The notes below the pieces were generated by a model that worked only from the letters and a program-made list of their open reading frames with translations, had not been told where the DNA came from and did no database searches. A program made the position numbers and the translations under genes. DNA of 64,000 bases from Bog-950 sp044225825 (GTDB taxonomy: Bacteria; Bacteroidota; Bacteroidia; Chitinophagales; LD1), in NCBI GenBank assembly GCA_044225825.1, contig JBGAIB010000002.1, forward strand, positions 62,001 to 126,000, given 5' to 3'. Shown here piece by piece: positions 46,040 to 53,530 of this stretch; the first letter of the stretch is position 1; each line of letters begins with the position of its first letter.

Positions 46040-46561
46040 ATGATTCTTACCGAAGAAAAAAAGAAGGTGACCCCCGCCGAATTTATGCAGCTAAACGAAG
46101 TAAATGTAGAGCTCATAGACGGGGAAATTGTGCGCGAACCCACTCCGGATTATGGACATCAATTCCTGTCAGGTAATCTCTATTTCAAAATTCTACAGGC
46201 CTTACATGCAAATAACAAAGGGCAATCTGTTTGCGCGCCAATGGATGTTGTTTTGGAAGATTACGTGGTTCAGCCTGACATACTTTTTATAAGCACTGAA
46301 CGGCTGCATATTATTGTGGATGGCAAAATTACAGCCGCCCCCGACGTGGTCTTCGAACTCGTTTCGCCCTCCAACGCCTTTAACGACACCAAACGCAAAT
46401 TCGATATCTACGAACGCTTCGGCGTTAAGGAATATTTTTTGGTATACCCCGAAGACAAGACGGTGGTAAAATATGCCCTGCAGAACAATCGCTACCACGA
46501 AGTTTACCGCGAAAAAGGCCTGGTAACCAGCGAGACCATCGACTGCTCATTTAATTTCTAA
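46040..46561 (+). CDS. Uma2-family (DUF820) nuclease-fold protein
   Basis: 173 residues. Uma2/DUF820 pattern: ELIDGEIVREPTPDYGHQ, VQPDILFIS, PDVVFELVSPSNAFNDTKRKFDIYERFGVKEYFLVYPE. These motifs form a PD-(D/E)xK fold with E and D/E-x-K-like residues. Uma2 proteins are widespread in Cyanobacteria and Bacteroidota, and a nuclease activity is only presumed. The start is ATG 18 nt into a longer frame. It precedes the dioxygenase gene by 21 nt. Confidence 0.85.
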   Translation: MILTEEKKKVTPAEFMQLNEVNVELIDGEIVREPTPDYGHQFLSGNLYFKILQALHANNKGQSVCAPMDVVLEDYVVQPDILFISTERLHIIVDGKITAAPDVVFELVSPSNAFNDTKRKFDIYERFGVKEYFLVYPEDKTVVKYALQNNRYHEVYREKGLVTSETIDCSFNF

Positions 46562-46582
46562 TATTGCTTACAAAACCGTGTT

Positions 46583-47098
46583 ATGATAACCAGACCGATA
46601 AATTTTAAGAAGTGGATTGATGAACACCGCCATTTGCTGAAACCACCTGTAATGAACCAGGTAGTTTATAAAGGCAATGATGACTTTGTAGTAATGGTAG
46701 TGGGCGGCCCTAATAAACGCAAGGACTACCACTTTAACGAAACCGAAGAGTTCTTCTATCAACTGGAAGGCGACATAACGGTTAAAATTATCGAGGATGG
46801 CAAACCGGTGGACATTAACATAAAAGAAGGCGAAATCTTTTTATTGCCTGCCCGCACTCCACACAGTCCGCGGAGGCCTGAGAACACTGTTGGCCTGGTA
46901 ATGGAAGTAAACCGCCCCAGCGGTATGCTCGATGCCTTTCAATGGTATTGCGAAAACTGCGGTAACAAACTCTATGAAGAAAAAATGCAGGTAACCGATA
47001 TCGTGCAGGACCTGCCCGGTGTAATGGAAAAGTTTTATGCCAACGAAGAACTCCGCACCTGCAAAAAATGCGGCACCGTATTGGAGCCGCCTAAGTAG
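46583..47098 (+). CDS. nbaC: 3-hydroxyanthranilate 3,4-dioxygenase
   Basis: 171 residues of the bicupin-derived HAAO family, which opens the ring of 3-hydroxyanthranilate in tryptophan degradation. The iron ligands H50, E56 and H94 are in DYHFNETEEFFYQLEGD and PARTPHSPRRPE. A C-terminal rubredoxin-like iron site uses C123, C126, C160 and C163, as in bacterial enzymes. The product is the substrate channel leading to the ALDH8-like enzyme at 42534-43976. Co-directional with Uma2 and the unknown gene downstream. Confidence 0.95.
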   Translation: MITRPINFKKWIDEHRHLLKPPVMNQVVYKGNDDFVVMVVGGPNKRKDYHFNETEEFFYQLEGDITVKIIEDGKPVDINIKEGEIFLLPARTPHSPRRPENTVGLVMEVNRPSGMLDAFQWYCENCGNKLYEEKMQVTDIVQDLPGVMEKFYANEELRTCKKCGTVLEPPK

Positions 47099-47120
47099 TG
47101 TCTCCCTGCATAAAGGACCC

Positions 47121-47924
47121 ATGAAATTACTATACGCTATTTTACTTCTGCTAAGCTCTGTCAATTGCCTCTATTCCCAGGGATATGGCAAAACTGCGCC
47201 CCCATTCAATCCTGCACAATATCCTGACAGTTTATTCAAGGTTGCTGAAGCAGATTATAATTGGCACGGTTTCCATGTTACGCTCAAAAACATCAGGGGT
47301 TATAAATTAAAGGATACTACCGACTTTTTTTGCCGGTGCTATGCGCAAATACTAAAAAACCGAGATACAATTCTCAACTTTAGCCTGAGCGATATAGAAG
47401 CATTAGGTGGCTGTTCAGGCGTATACTCTTTCAAAATCGACACATTTAACGATTACTTTTTTATTTCCAAGTTTGGCGATTATAACGGCCGCTTACTGAT
47501 ACTGGACAGAAACGGTCATATAACCAATATCCCCGGCAGCAGTTTTTATCTGTCCAAAAACCACCGATATATATTTACAACACAAGACAGTGATATTGGC
47601 GGCTTAACAATCTATGATTTAAAAACAAGAAAAATTCTGTTCGATTCGGAACACGATACAATTCCCGGAACATTGAAACCGGGCGAAAGATCGCTGCTTA
47701 CAGTTCGTTACGATGCTAACTTTCACTATTTGGTATATGTCCACGATAGAGCAAGTTCATCTGCAGATCAGCTTATTATCCGCTTCAGCAACCACAACGG
47801 ATCTATGCTTACTACATTAATTAATAGCTCCGATCTTGAAAAGCTTCCTGAATTAAGCGCAGTCAATCTATTTAGGTCGGCTGGTAATTGCTCCTGCTCC
47901 AATCCCGATGGTGGATTGCCATAA
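47121..47924 (+). CDS. Secreted protein of unknown function
   Basis: 267 residues with a signal peptide ending near NCLYSQ. The mature region has strands reminiscent of a small beta-propeller (FFISKFGDYNGRLLILDRNG, YIFTTQDSDIGGLTIYDLKTRKILFD, FHYLVYVHDRA) and several cysteines (C-R-C near residue 73, CSC at the end). I do not recognise the family. The start at 47121 is chosen because the signal peptide begins there; the longer frame overlaps the dioxygenase. 22 nt separate it from that gene. Confidence 0.72.
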   Translation: MKLLYAILLLLSSVNCLYSQGYGKTAPPFNPAQYPDSLFKVAEADYNWHGFHVTLKNIRGYKLKDTTDFFCRCYAQILKNRDTILNFSLSDIEALGGCSGVYSFKIDTFNDYFFISKFGDYNGRLLILDRNGHITNIPGSSFYLSKNHRYIFTTQDSDIGGLTIYDLKTRKILFDSEHDTIPGTLKPGERSLLTVRYDANFHYLVYVHDRASSSADQLIIRFSNHNGSMLTTLINSSDLEKLPELSAVNLFRSAGNCSCSNPDGGLP

Positions 47925-47977
47925 AGCCTGGAGCAGTTGCTCCAAAACCACAAATCTCTTATTTCCAATAGGTTTCT

Positions 47978-47985
47978 TACTTTCG
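47978..47985 (+). promoter_or_regulatory. -7-like element 4 nt before comM
   Basis: TACTTTCG, one mismatch to TAnnTTTG, followed by GCGC and the comM ATG. The predicted transcript is leaderless. Confidence 0.4.
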
Positions 47986-47989
47986 GCGC

Positions 47990-49528
47990 ATGCTGGTTAA
48001 ATTGTTTGGCAGTGCGTTGTATGGGGTTGATGCGGCAACTATTACAGTAGAAGTAAGTGTAATGGGTGGGCAGTATTTTTACATGGTGGGCTTGCCCGAT
48101 AATGCCGTTAAGGAAAGCTGGCACCGCATGGAAACCGCCATCCGCCACAACGGTTACGAATTCCCCCGGCTTAAAATTGTCATCAACCTTTCCCCGGCCG
48201 ATATCCGTAAGGAAGGCACCGCTTACGACCTGCCCATGGCCCTCGGCATACTGGCCGCCAGCAATCAAATAGAAAGCGACCTGCTGGACAAATACATCAT
48301 CATGGGCGAGCTATCGCTCGATGGCACCATACTGCCTATTAAAGGCGCCCTGCCCATTGCCATACAGGCCCGTAAGGAAAAATTTAAAGGCATCATTCTT
48401 CCCAAACAAAACGCCCGCGAAGCAGCCATCGTTAATCAGCTGGATGTAATTGGCGTTGAAAACCTGGCCGAGGTAATTGAGTTTCTGGAAGGCAAACGCA
48501 CCATTACACCAACGGTAATTGATACCCGGGCCGAGTTTAATGACAACCTGCTGAAAAGCGAATACGACTTTGCCGATGTAAAAGGCCAGGAGAACATTAA
48601 GCGTGCATTGGAAATTGCCGCCGCAGGCGGACACAACGTTATTCTCATCGGCCCGCCGGGTGCCGGCAAAACCATGCTGGCCAAACGCATGCCCACTATT
48701 CTTCCTCCACTAACGCTGCAGGAAGCATTAGAAACAACTAAAATACATTCCGTAGCCGGCAAGCTGGGTAAAAACGGTTCGCTCATTTACCAGCGGCCTT
48801 TCCGCTCCCCGCACCACACCGTTAGCGACGTAGCCCTGGTAGGCGGCGGCAGCTATCCCCAACCCGGCGAAATATCCCTGGCACACAACGGTGTGCTGTT
48901 TTTAGATGAGCTGCCCGAGTTTAAACGCACCGTGCTGGAAGTTATGCGCCAGCCTATGGAAGAACGCCGAGTGACCATTTCGCGCAGCAAGTTCAGCATT
49001 ACCTACCCCAGCAGTTTTATGCTGGTAGCCAGTATGAACCCCTGCCCCTGCGGTTATTTTAACCACCCCGAAAAGGAATGTGTATGTGCACCGGGCGTAG
49101 TACAAAAATACCTCAACAAAATAAGCGGACCGCTTTTAGACCGTATCGATCTGCACGTAGAAGTAACGCCCGTTTCCTTCAACGAACTTAGCAGCGAGCG
49201 TAAAACCGAAAACAGCACTAACATCCGCGAACGTGTAATGCGCGCCCGCGAAATACAGGCCAAACGGTTCGAAGGCAAGGAAAACCTGTATGCCAATGCG
49301 CAGATGGAAGCACAGATGGTGCAGGAAATCTGCAAGATTACCGAGGTAGGTAAAAACCTGCTGAACCGCGCCATGACCAAACTAAACCTCAGCGCCCGCG
49401 CCTACGACCGCATCATAAAGGTAAGCCGTACCATTGCCGACCTCGCCGCCAGCGAAGACATCAAAACCGAACACCTCGCCGAAGCCATCCAATTCCGGAG
49501 CCTCGATAGAGAAGATTGGGGAGCTTAG
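47990..49528 (+). CDS. comM: YifB/ComM-family Mg-chelatase-like AAA+ ATPase
   Basis: 512 residues. An N-terminal ChlI-like domain is followed by the AAA+ motor with Walker A GPPGAGKT (221-228), Walker B LFLDEL (303-308), sensor region SFMLVASMNPCPCG, and a C-terminal Mg-chelatase subdomain. ComM is a hexameric helicase that promotes branch migration during natural transformation. The C terminus LAEAIQFRSLDREDWGA is intact and is itself repeated four times further downstream. No other competence gene is near. Confidence 0.94.
   Translation: MLVKLFGSALYGVDAATITVEVSVMGGQYFYMVGLPDNAVKESWHRMETAIRHNGYEFPRLKIVINLSPADIRKEGTAYDLPMALGILAASNQIESDLLDKYIIMGELSLDGTILPIKGALPIAIQARKEKFKGIILPKQNAREAAIVNQLDVIGVENLAEVIEFLEGKRTITPTVIDTRAEFNDNLLKSEYDFADVKGQENIKRALEIAAAGGHNVILIGPPGAGKTMLAKRMPTILPPLTLQEALETTKIHSVAGKLGKNGSLIYQRPFRSPHHTVSDVALVGGGSYPQPGEISLAHNGVLFLDELPEFKRTVLEVMRQPMEERRVTISRSKFSITYPSSFMLVASMNPCPCGYFNHPEKECVCAPGVVQKYLNKISGPLLDRIDLHVEVTPVSFNELSSERKTENSTNIRERVMRAREIQAKRFEGKENLYANAQMEAQMVQEICKITEVGKNLLNRAMTKLNLSARAYDRIIKVSRTIADLAASEDIKTEHLAEAIQFRSLDREDWGA
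49475..49528 (+). repeat. comM tail, genuine copy (T0)
   Basis: The last 17 codons and the stop of comM, encoding LAEAIQFRSLDREDWGA. Four downstream 54-nt copies are compared with this one. Confidence 0.9.
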
Positions 49529-49621
49529 AGATTTTAGAAGGAGGATTTTGGATTGATGCGTGGAGAATTATAATATGCTGCCTTGCGTTGCCCCCTTTAG
49601 GGTAGGGTTGCGTGGCCCTTC

Positions 49622-49675
49622 CTCGCCGAAGCCATCCAGTTCCGCAGTTTGGATAGAGAAGATTGGGGAGCGTAG
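49622..49675 (+). repeat. comM tail copy T1
   Basis: 54 nt, no gaps relative to T0. It encodes exactly the same 17 residues and a stop; five codons differ, all synonymously (CAA/CAG, CGG/CGC, AGC/AGT, CTC/TTG, GCT/GCG). It is not preceded by an open comM frame. The upstream 22 nt (GGTAGGGTTGCGTGGCCCTT and C) are not comM sequence but are shared with T2 and T3. Confidence 0.9.
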
Positions 49676-49680
49676 GAGTT

Positions 49681-49756
49681 TTCCTCCCGCAGGGTCTCCC
49701 TCTGCGTACAGCCAAAGCCAGGCGGGGACCCTGCGATTACTGTGGCGCAGAACCAT
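49681..49756 (+). repeat. Hairpin repeat L, copy 1
   Basis: About 76 nt, first of five copies. The ends (GCAGGGTC and GACCCTGC) are inverted repeats that fold into a stem around a loop containing GCCAAAGCC. It begins 5 nt after T1. Confidence 0.85.
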
Positions 49757-49794
49757 TGCTTCTCCCCGGAAAAGGTAGGGGTGCGTGGCCCTTC

Positions 49795-49848
49795 CTCGCA
49801 GAAGCCATCCAATTCCGTAGTTTGGATAGAGAAGATTGGGGGGCGTAG
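49795..49848 (+). repeat. comM tail copy T2
   Basis: 54 nt encoding the same 17 residues and a stop. Six codons differ from T0, all synonymous. The flanking 75 nt downstream (to about 49923, including TTTATTCTTTTAGCTC) are shared with T3. Confidence 0.9.
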
Positions 49849-49923
49849 GAGTTAGGGAGTTTATTCTTTTAGCTCTTTAAGGAAGAAGTCAATTCGGACA
49901 CAGAACTAAGTTCCGCGCCAGTG
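49849..49923 (+). repeat. Shared block downstream of T2
   Basis: 75 nt without gaps relative to 50704-50778, about 90% identical by eye. With L copy 1 and T2 this makes a ~240-nt direct repeat against 50537-50778. The remaining 150 nt to the lipoprotein gene at 50077 hold nothing recognisable. Confidence 0.8.
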
Positions 49924-50076
49924 GCGTATTTATGTACGGCCTATTATTTTCTATCAATACATATCAAATCTTATCAATACTCATCCATAGTAATAAAAGA
50001 TCTTCAGCTACCTGACGAAAAGCAGGTTTCTGTAACACCTGATGTTGTTAAAATTGCAATCTAAATCAACCTGAAT

Positions 50077-50529
50077 ATGTTTAAGCGTTCAATCTTATTT
50101 GCTGCTGTTGCAGTGGTTCTTGGTGTAGCTGCCTGTAAAAAGGAAGAAACCAAAGTAACCTTACGCGATAAATTAACTGCCAAAATCTGGAAATCAACCG
50201 GTTTTAAAGTGGATGGCACTGTCGAAACGTCCTGGTGTTGGTTAAACTCGCTTAACGAGTATACCACTTCAGGCACATGGTACTATACGCAAGGCGATAA
50301 CCTGGGTGCATGTGGAGGAGATACGATCGGTACCGTTTATAAAAGTAAATACGTGTTAAGCGCTGATGATAGATATATCATACGCCAAAGACCCGCCGGT
50401 GATCAATCTATGTCTTCCGATACCGCCGAAGTAATCAGTATTACCGAAACTACTTTGCAAACAAAGCGCATAGCTAACGCCCGTACCATATGGGAATCGG
50501 TATGGGAGGATACCTTTACCGCGCAATAG
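50077..50529 (+). CDS. Small lipoprotein, paralogue of 63182-63634
   Basis: 150 residues. Lipobox with C20 (LGVAAC), then KKEETKVTLRDKLTAKIWKS and a beta-rich domain with QGDNLGACGGD and YKSKYVLSADDRYII. About 70% of residues match the second copy at 63182-63634, including the C-terminal block TLQTKRIANAR. The all-beta pattern and size are consistent with a lipocalin-like domain, but I do not recognise the family. It lies between comM tail copies T2 and T3, so it looks like accessory cargo. Confidence 0.8.
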   Translation: MFKRSILFAAVAVVLGVAACKKEETKVTLRDKLTAKIWKSTGFKVDGTVETSWCWLNSLNEYTTSGTWYYTQGDNLGACGGDTIGTVYKSKYVLSADDRYIIRQRPAGDQSMSSDTAEVISITETTLQTKRIANARTIWESVWEDTFTAQ

Positions 50530-50537
50530 ATTTTTTG

Positions 50538-50613
50538 TCCAGCAGGGGCCTCCCTCTGCCTACGGCCAAAGCCAGTCGGGGACCCCTGCAATCACTGGGG
50601 CGCAGAACTAATG
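50538..50613 (+). repeat. Hairpin repeat L, copy 2
   Basis: Starts 8 nt after the lipoprotein stop. Same inverted-repeat design (GCAGGGGCC with GACCCCTGC), with substitutions in the loop relative to copy 1. Confidence 0.82.
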
Positions 50614-50649
50614 CTCCTCCTCGGAAAGGGTAGGGTTGCGTGGCCCTTC

Positions 50650-50703
50650 CTCGCAGAAGCCATTCAATTCCGCAGTTTGGATAGAGAAAATTGGGGAGCG
50701 TAA
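50650..50703 (+). repeat. comM tail copy T3
   Basis: 54 nt encoding LAEAIQFRSLDRENWGA and TAA. One residue differs (D to N); the other six coding differences from T0 are synonymous and the stop is TAA instead of TAG. Confidence 0.9.
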
Positions 50704-50778
50704 GAGCTAGGTAGTTTATTCTTTTAGCTCTTTAGGGAAGACGTCAATTCGGACACGGAACTAAGCTCCACGCCAGCG
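50704..50778 (+). repeat. Shared block downstream of T3
   Basis: Counterpart of 49849-49923. The following 160 nt to the T9SS gene at 50941 contain no supported gene; a short open stretch there is listed as rejected. Confidence 0.8.
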
Positions 50779-50940
50779 GGGTCAACCAACAAGGAGCATT
50801 AGGAGACATTAAGTGCATTTGTTATTTGCCCGGCAAATATCTCAGCTACGGTTTCGACAATATTATATTGATTTCAATCTCCGTTCACTACGAGGCTGAC
50901 TTCAAAAAAAACCTATCTAATTTGCGGGCATATGCTGATA

Positions 50941-52449
50941 TTATAACTTAAATAATCTTGCCCCACCAAGGTATTGAGCATTGCTTTCTAGTAAAATTTG
51001 ATAAACTCCCCTAGAAAGATGGGCTACATTGACCTCTTCGAACGTTGCATATTTCCGTAACTCTTGGACATACACAACTTCTCCTAAAGCATTTACTATC
51101 TTTAGAGTAGCAAAGTCATTTATACCGGATATCCATTTTCCGTAATCCACTACCATTATATTCTCTGCAGGATTCGGATAAATCATTAAACTCTCCATTT
51201 TATCATTCAGAGCGGGAAAGCCATTTGTTTCGCATTGTTCAGGAGAAAGGGCTGCCAATCTATAATTTGGATAATTAGGTACGGATATACAAAAACTTTT
51301 AAGATGTAATGAATCGCGCATAACATTACACCCCATTCCTTTTACATCGGGGTCGGCGATTACTGAATATCTAGTGTATCCGGAGCTTGAGCTAATATAG
51401 ATTTTACCATCGGGTCCTAATTGTTGTCCACAAAATAATGCTCCTGTCTCGTTAAATCCAAACTGCGCTACAGTATCTATTTGAGAGAACATGTTCATGT
51501 CTGTTAGGTCAAACTGATAAAGTTGGAACACTGCAGATAGGTACAGAAACCTGCTATTCGGGGAAAAAGAGCACCCAATAGGATACCAGCCCGAATCAGC
51601 AATAGTTGGAATTGAAAAATGCAATGGGTTGCTTAGCTCCCCATTACAACGGTTAAAATCAAAAATCGTAACACCCGAGACAATTTGGAAATAAGCAAAT
51701 TTGGATCCATCTGGAGAAAATTGGGCGGCCCCGTCATCGTTGTAAGGAACATCTATCCCAGCGCAGGTCAAATCTGGTAATAAATGTGGCCCAGAACTAT
51801 CAACCAAGGTTCGATAAAAACAATTACTTCCCCTTTTCTGGGTTAAAAGCCACCAATCACGTCCATTAGCATGCTTTACCGCAACCACTTCATTCCCTAT
51901 ATACGAATTGATGATAATCTCATTTTTGCTTAATACCTTACCATGTCCGGCATTCATTGCCATATTCAGATGCGTATAAAGCAACCTTTTACAAATTATA
52001 TTACTCGCAAAAGTATCCTCACAAGCATGCATCAAAGCAAATTCGTTCGTGGTCCCTGGTATGGGCAATGCGATTATCCCTTGAGCATTAAAGTACCCGT
52101 CATCATGTGCGGCAGGGTTTAGGAATTGTGTAATATAGCCATCATTCAAGCTGTCGCTACCATCAATTTTTTCATGCCATTTATTGGCAACATAAATTCC
52201 ATTTGTATAAAAGAGAAGATCTCCAGCACTGTCTGAAAAAGTGGTATTAGTTGCGGAGAAGTTCATGGCAAGCGTGTCATAGCTTATGTGGATGGGATTA
52301 AAATTGAAATTGATTTCAGTTGTACCTAAGTTGCTGCCTGTAATAGAATCATACCCCGTCGCGCTTTCATAACCACCCAACCAGATGTAATCATTTTTTT
52401 GAGCGAATGATATTGACGATATAAATAATCCCAAAAGTAGAAGTCTCAT
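50941..52449 (-). CDS. T9SS type A protein with propeller-like domain
   Basis: 502 residues. Signal peptide MRLLLLGLFISSISFAQ, a beta-propeller-like body with FSPDGSKFAYFQ, FSPNSRFLYLSAVFQLYQFDL and LGPDGKIYISSSSG, and a type A T9SS domain (IYPNPAENIMVVDYG, SRGVYQILL). It is on the opposite strand to the repeat array and lies between T3 and T4. Codon use is more AT-rich than in neighbouring genes, hinting at a different origin. Confidence 0.85.
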   Translation of the reverse strand: MRLLLLGLFISSISFAQKNDYIWLGGYESATGYDSITGSNLGTTEINFNFNPIHISYDTLAMNFSATNTTFSDSAGDLLFYTNGIYVANKWHEKIDGSDSLNDGYITQFLNPAAHDDGYFNAQGIIALPIPGTTNEFALMHACEDTFASNIICKRLLYTHLNMAMNAGHGKVLSKNEIIINSYIGNEVVAVKHANGRDWWLLTQKRGSNCFYRTLVDSSGPHLLPDLTCAGIDVPYNDDGAAQFSPDGSKFAYFQIVSGVTIFDFNRCNGELSNPLHFSIPTIADSGWYPIGCSFSPNSRFLYLSAVFQLYQFDLTDMNMFSQIDTVAQFGFNETGALFCGQQLGPDGKIYISSSSGYTRYSVIADPDVKGMGCNVMRDSLHLKSFCISVPNYPNYRLAALSPEQCETNGFPALNDKMESLMIYPNPAENIMVVDYGKWISGINDFATLKIVNALGEVVYVQELRKYATFEEVNVAHLSRGVYQILLESNAQYLGGARLFKL

Positions 52450-52501
52450 TTTTTTACTTTCTAAAAACACCTAATTTAAAGGTATACAAAATCTTGTTGT
52501 C

Positions 52502-52581
52502 TTCCTCCCGCAGGGGTCTCCCCTTGCGTACGGCCAAAGCCAGGCGGGGACCCCGGCGATTACTGTGGCGCAGAACTATTG
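52502..52581 (+). repeat. Hairpin repeat L, copy 3
   Basis: CGCAGGGGTC and GGGGACCCC arms around GCCAAAGCC. It lies upstream of the T9SS gene, whose promoter region must therefore include or adjoin it. Confidence 0.82.
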
Positions 52582-52617
52582 TTTCTCCTCGGAAAGGACA
52601 GAGTAGCATGGCCTTAC

Positions 52618-52671
52618 CTGGCCGGGGCTATCCAATTCCGCAGCTTGCATAGAGAAGATTGCGAAGCTTAG
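52618..52671 (+). repeat. comM tail copy T4, degenerate
   Basis: 54 nt, still in frame with a stop, encoding LAGAIQFRSLHREDCEA. Four residues differ from T0. The 25 nt that follow (TTTAGAAGGA...ATTTTG) resemble the DNA after the genuine comM stop. Confidence 0.82.
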
Positions 52672-52801
52672 CGGTTTAGAAGGAAGCCATTTTGCGAATG
52701 TTCCTCAGGGGTCTTAATAATGCTAATCACTAGGGTGCATAACACAGATCATTTAAACGCCATGGCCTGCCTCATTACTTAGCACCATAAACAAAAACCA
52801 T

Positions 52802-53158
52802 ATGAAAAATGTTATCGTGCCCTTTTTACTTTCGGCTTTGACATTTTTAAGCGCTTGCCGTCCTAACGAAATTTGTGCCGACCCCAAACCTCTTCAACCT
52901 TCATTTTCAGTAAGTAAATATACCGTGCATGTAAACGAGTCGTTTACACTTACTTATACCGGCCCCGATCAACCACTCAATACTATTTTTTCATACACTT
53001 ATTATGGACCTAATTCCTATGAGTTTACCGAATTTGGGAAGAATGTAACTACCGCATTCAATAAGGTAGGTTCTTATGGTATTCTTTTAACGGTTAGCAA
53101 TTGCAATACCGATAAACCGCAGGTATTTATAAACCCGGCTATCACAGTCATTCCGTAA
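52802..53158 (+). CDS. Small PKD-like lipoprotein
   Basis: 118 residues with a lipobox cysteine at C19 (LTFLSAC). The mature part has an Ig/PKD-like strand pattern (NESFTLTYTG, FNKVGSYGILLTVSNC). I do not recognise a specific family. A hairpin repeat begins 7 nt after its stop codon. Part of the comM-downstream accessory block. Confidence 0.7.
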   Translation: MKNVIVPFLLSALTFLSACRPNEICADPKPLQPSFSVSKYTVHVNESFTLTYTGPDQPLNTIFSYTYYGPNSYEFTEFGKNVTTAFNKVGSYGILLTVSNCNTDKPQVFINPAITVIP

Positions 53159-53164
53159 ATTCTT

Positions 53165-53244
53165 TTCTCCCGCAGGGGTCTCCCTCTGCGTACAACCAAA
53201 GCCAGGCCGGGACCCCTGCGATTACTGTGGGGCAGAACTAATGT
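53165..53244 (+). repeat. Hairpin repeat L, copy 4
   Basis: CGCAGGGGTC / GACCCCTGCG arms. The copy is extended to about 53307 by a block (CCGTTACAACCCACCTTGCG...) shared with copy 5 instead of a comM tail. Confidence 0.85.
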
Positions 53245-53306
53245 TTGCTTCCGTTACAACCCACCTTGCGCAAGCATTGAAGCTAAGCCTTTGCAAAGCT
53301 CCTGTT

Positions 53307-53337
53307 CTTCCGGGTCTTCCGCCGGGCGACCCGGAAG
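53307..53337. repeat. Perfect inverted repeat
   Basis: CTTCCGGGTC and GACCCGGAAG, 10 bp, around an 11-nt loop. Not followed by a T run. A second short palindrome (GCAAGTCTTCAGACTTGC) lies at about 53349-53366. Both sit between L copies 4 and 5. Confidence 0.7.
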
Positions 53338-53379
53338 TCAAAGTAGCAGCAAGTCTTCAGACTTGCACCATAGCACTTT

Positions 53380-53460
53380 TTTCCTCCCGCAGGGGTCTCC
53401 CTCTGCGTACAGCCAAAGCCGGGCGGGGACCCCTGCGATTACTGTGGCGCAGAACTATTG
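53380..53460 (+). repeat. Hairpin repeat L, copy 5
   Basis: Nearly identical to copy 4, including the extension to about 53526, so 53165-53310 and 53380-53526 form a ~145-nt direct duplication. Confidence 0.85.
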
Positions 53461-53530
53461 TTTTCCTCCGTTACAACCCCACCTTGCGCAAGCATTGTAG
53501 CCATGCCTTTGCAAAGCTTCTTGTGCCGCA

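Noticed and set aside
49461..49848. Several 60-85-codon open frames around the comM tails
   Set aside because: They arise because the tail copies lack stops in some alternative frames. They have no start signals and repeat with the DNA rather than as proteins.
50808..50949. Short open stretch between T3 and the T9SS gene
   Set aside because: About 45 codons without a start codon, signal peptide or recognisable motif. Several frames are open by chance in this AT-rich spacer.
49681..53460. Hairpin repeats L as integron attC sites
   Set aside because: No RYYYAAC/GTTRRRY core pairs were found at the ends, orientation relative to genes is mixed and no integron integrase is present. The shape alone is not enough.
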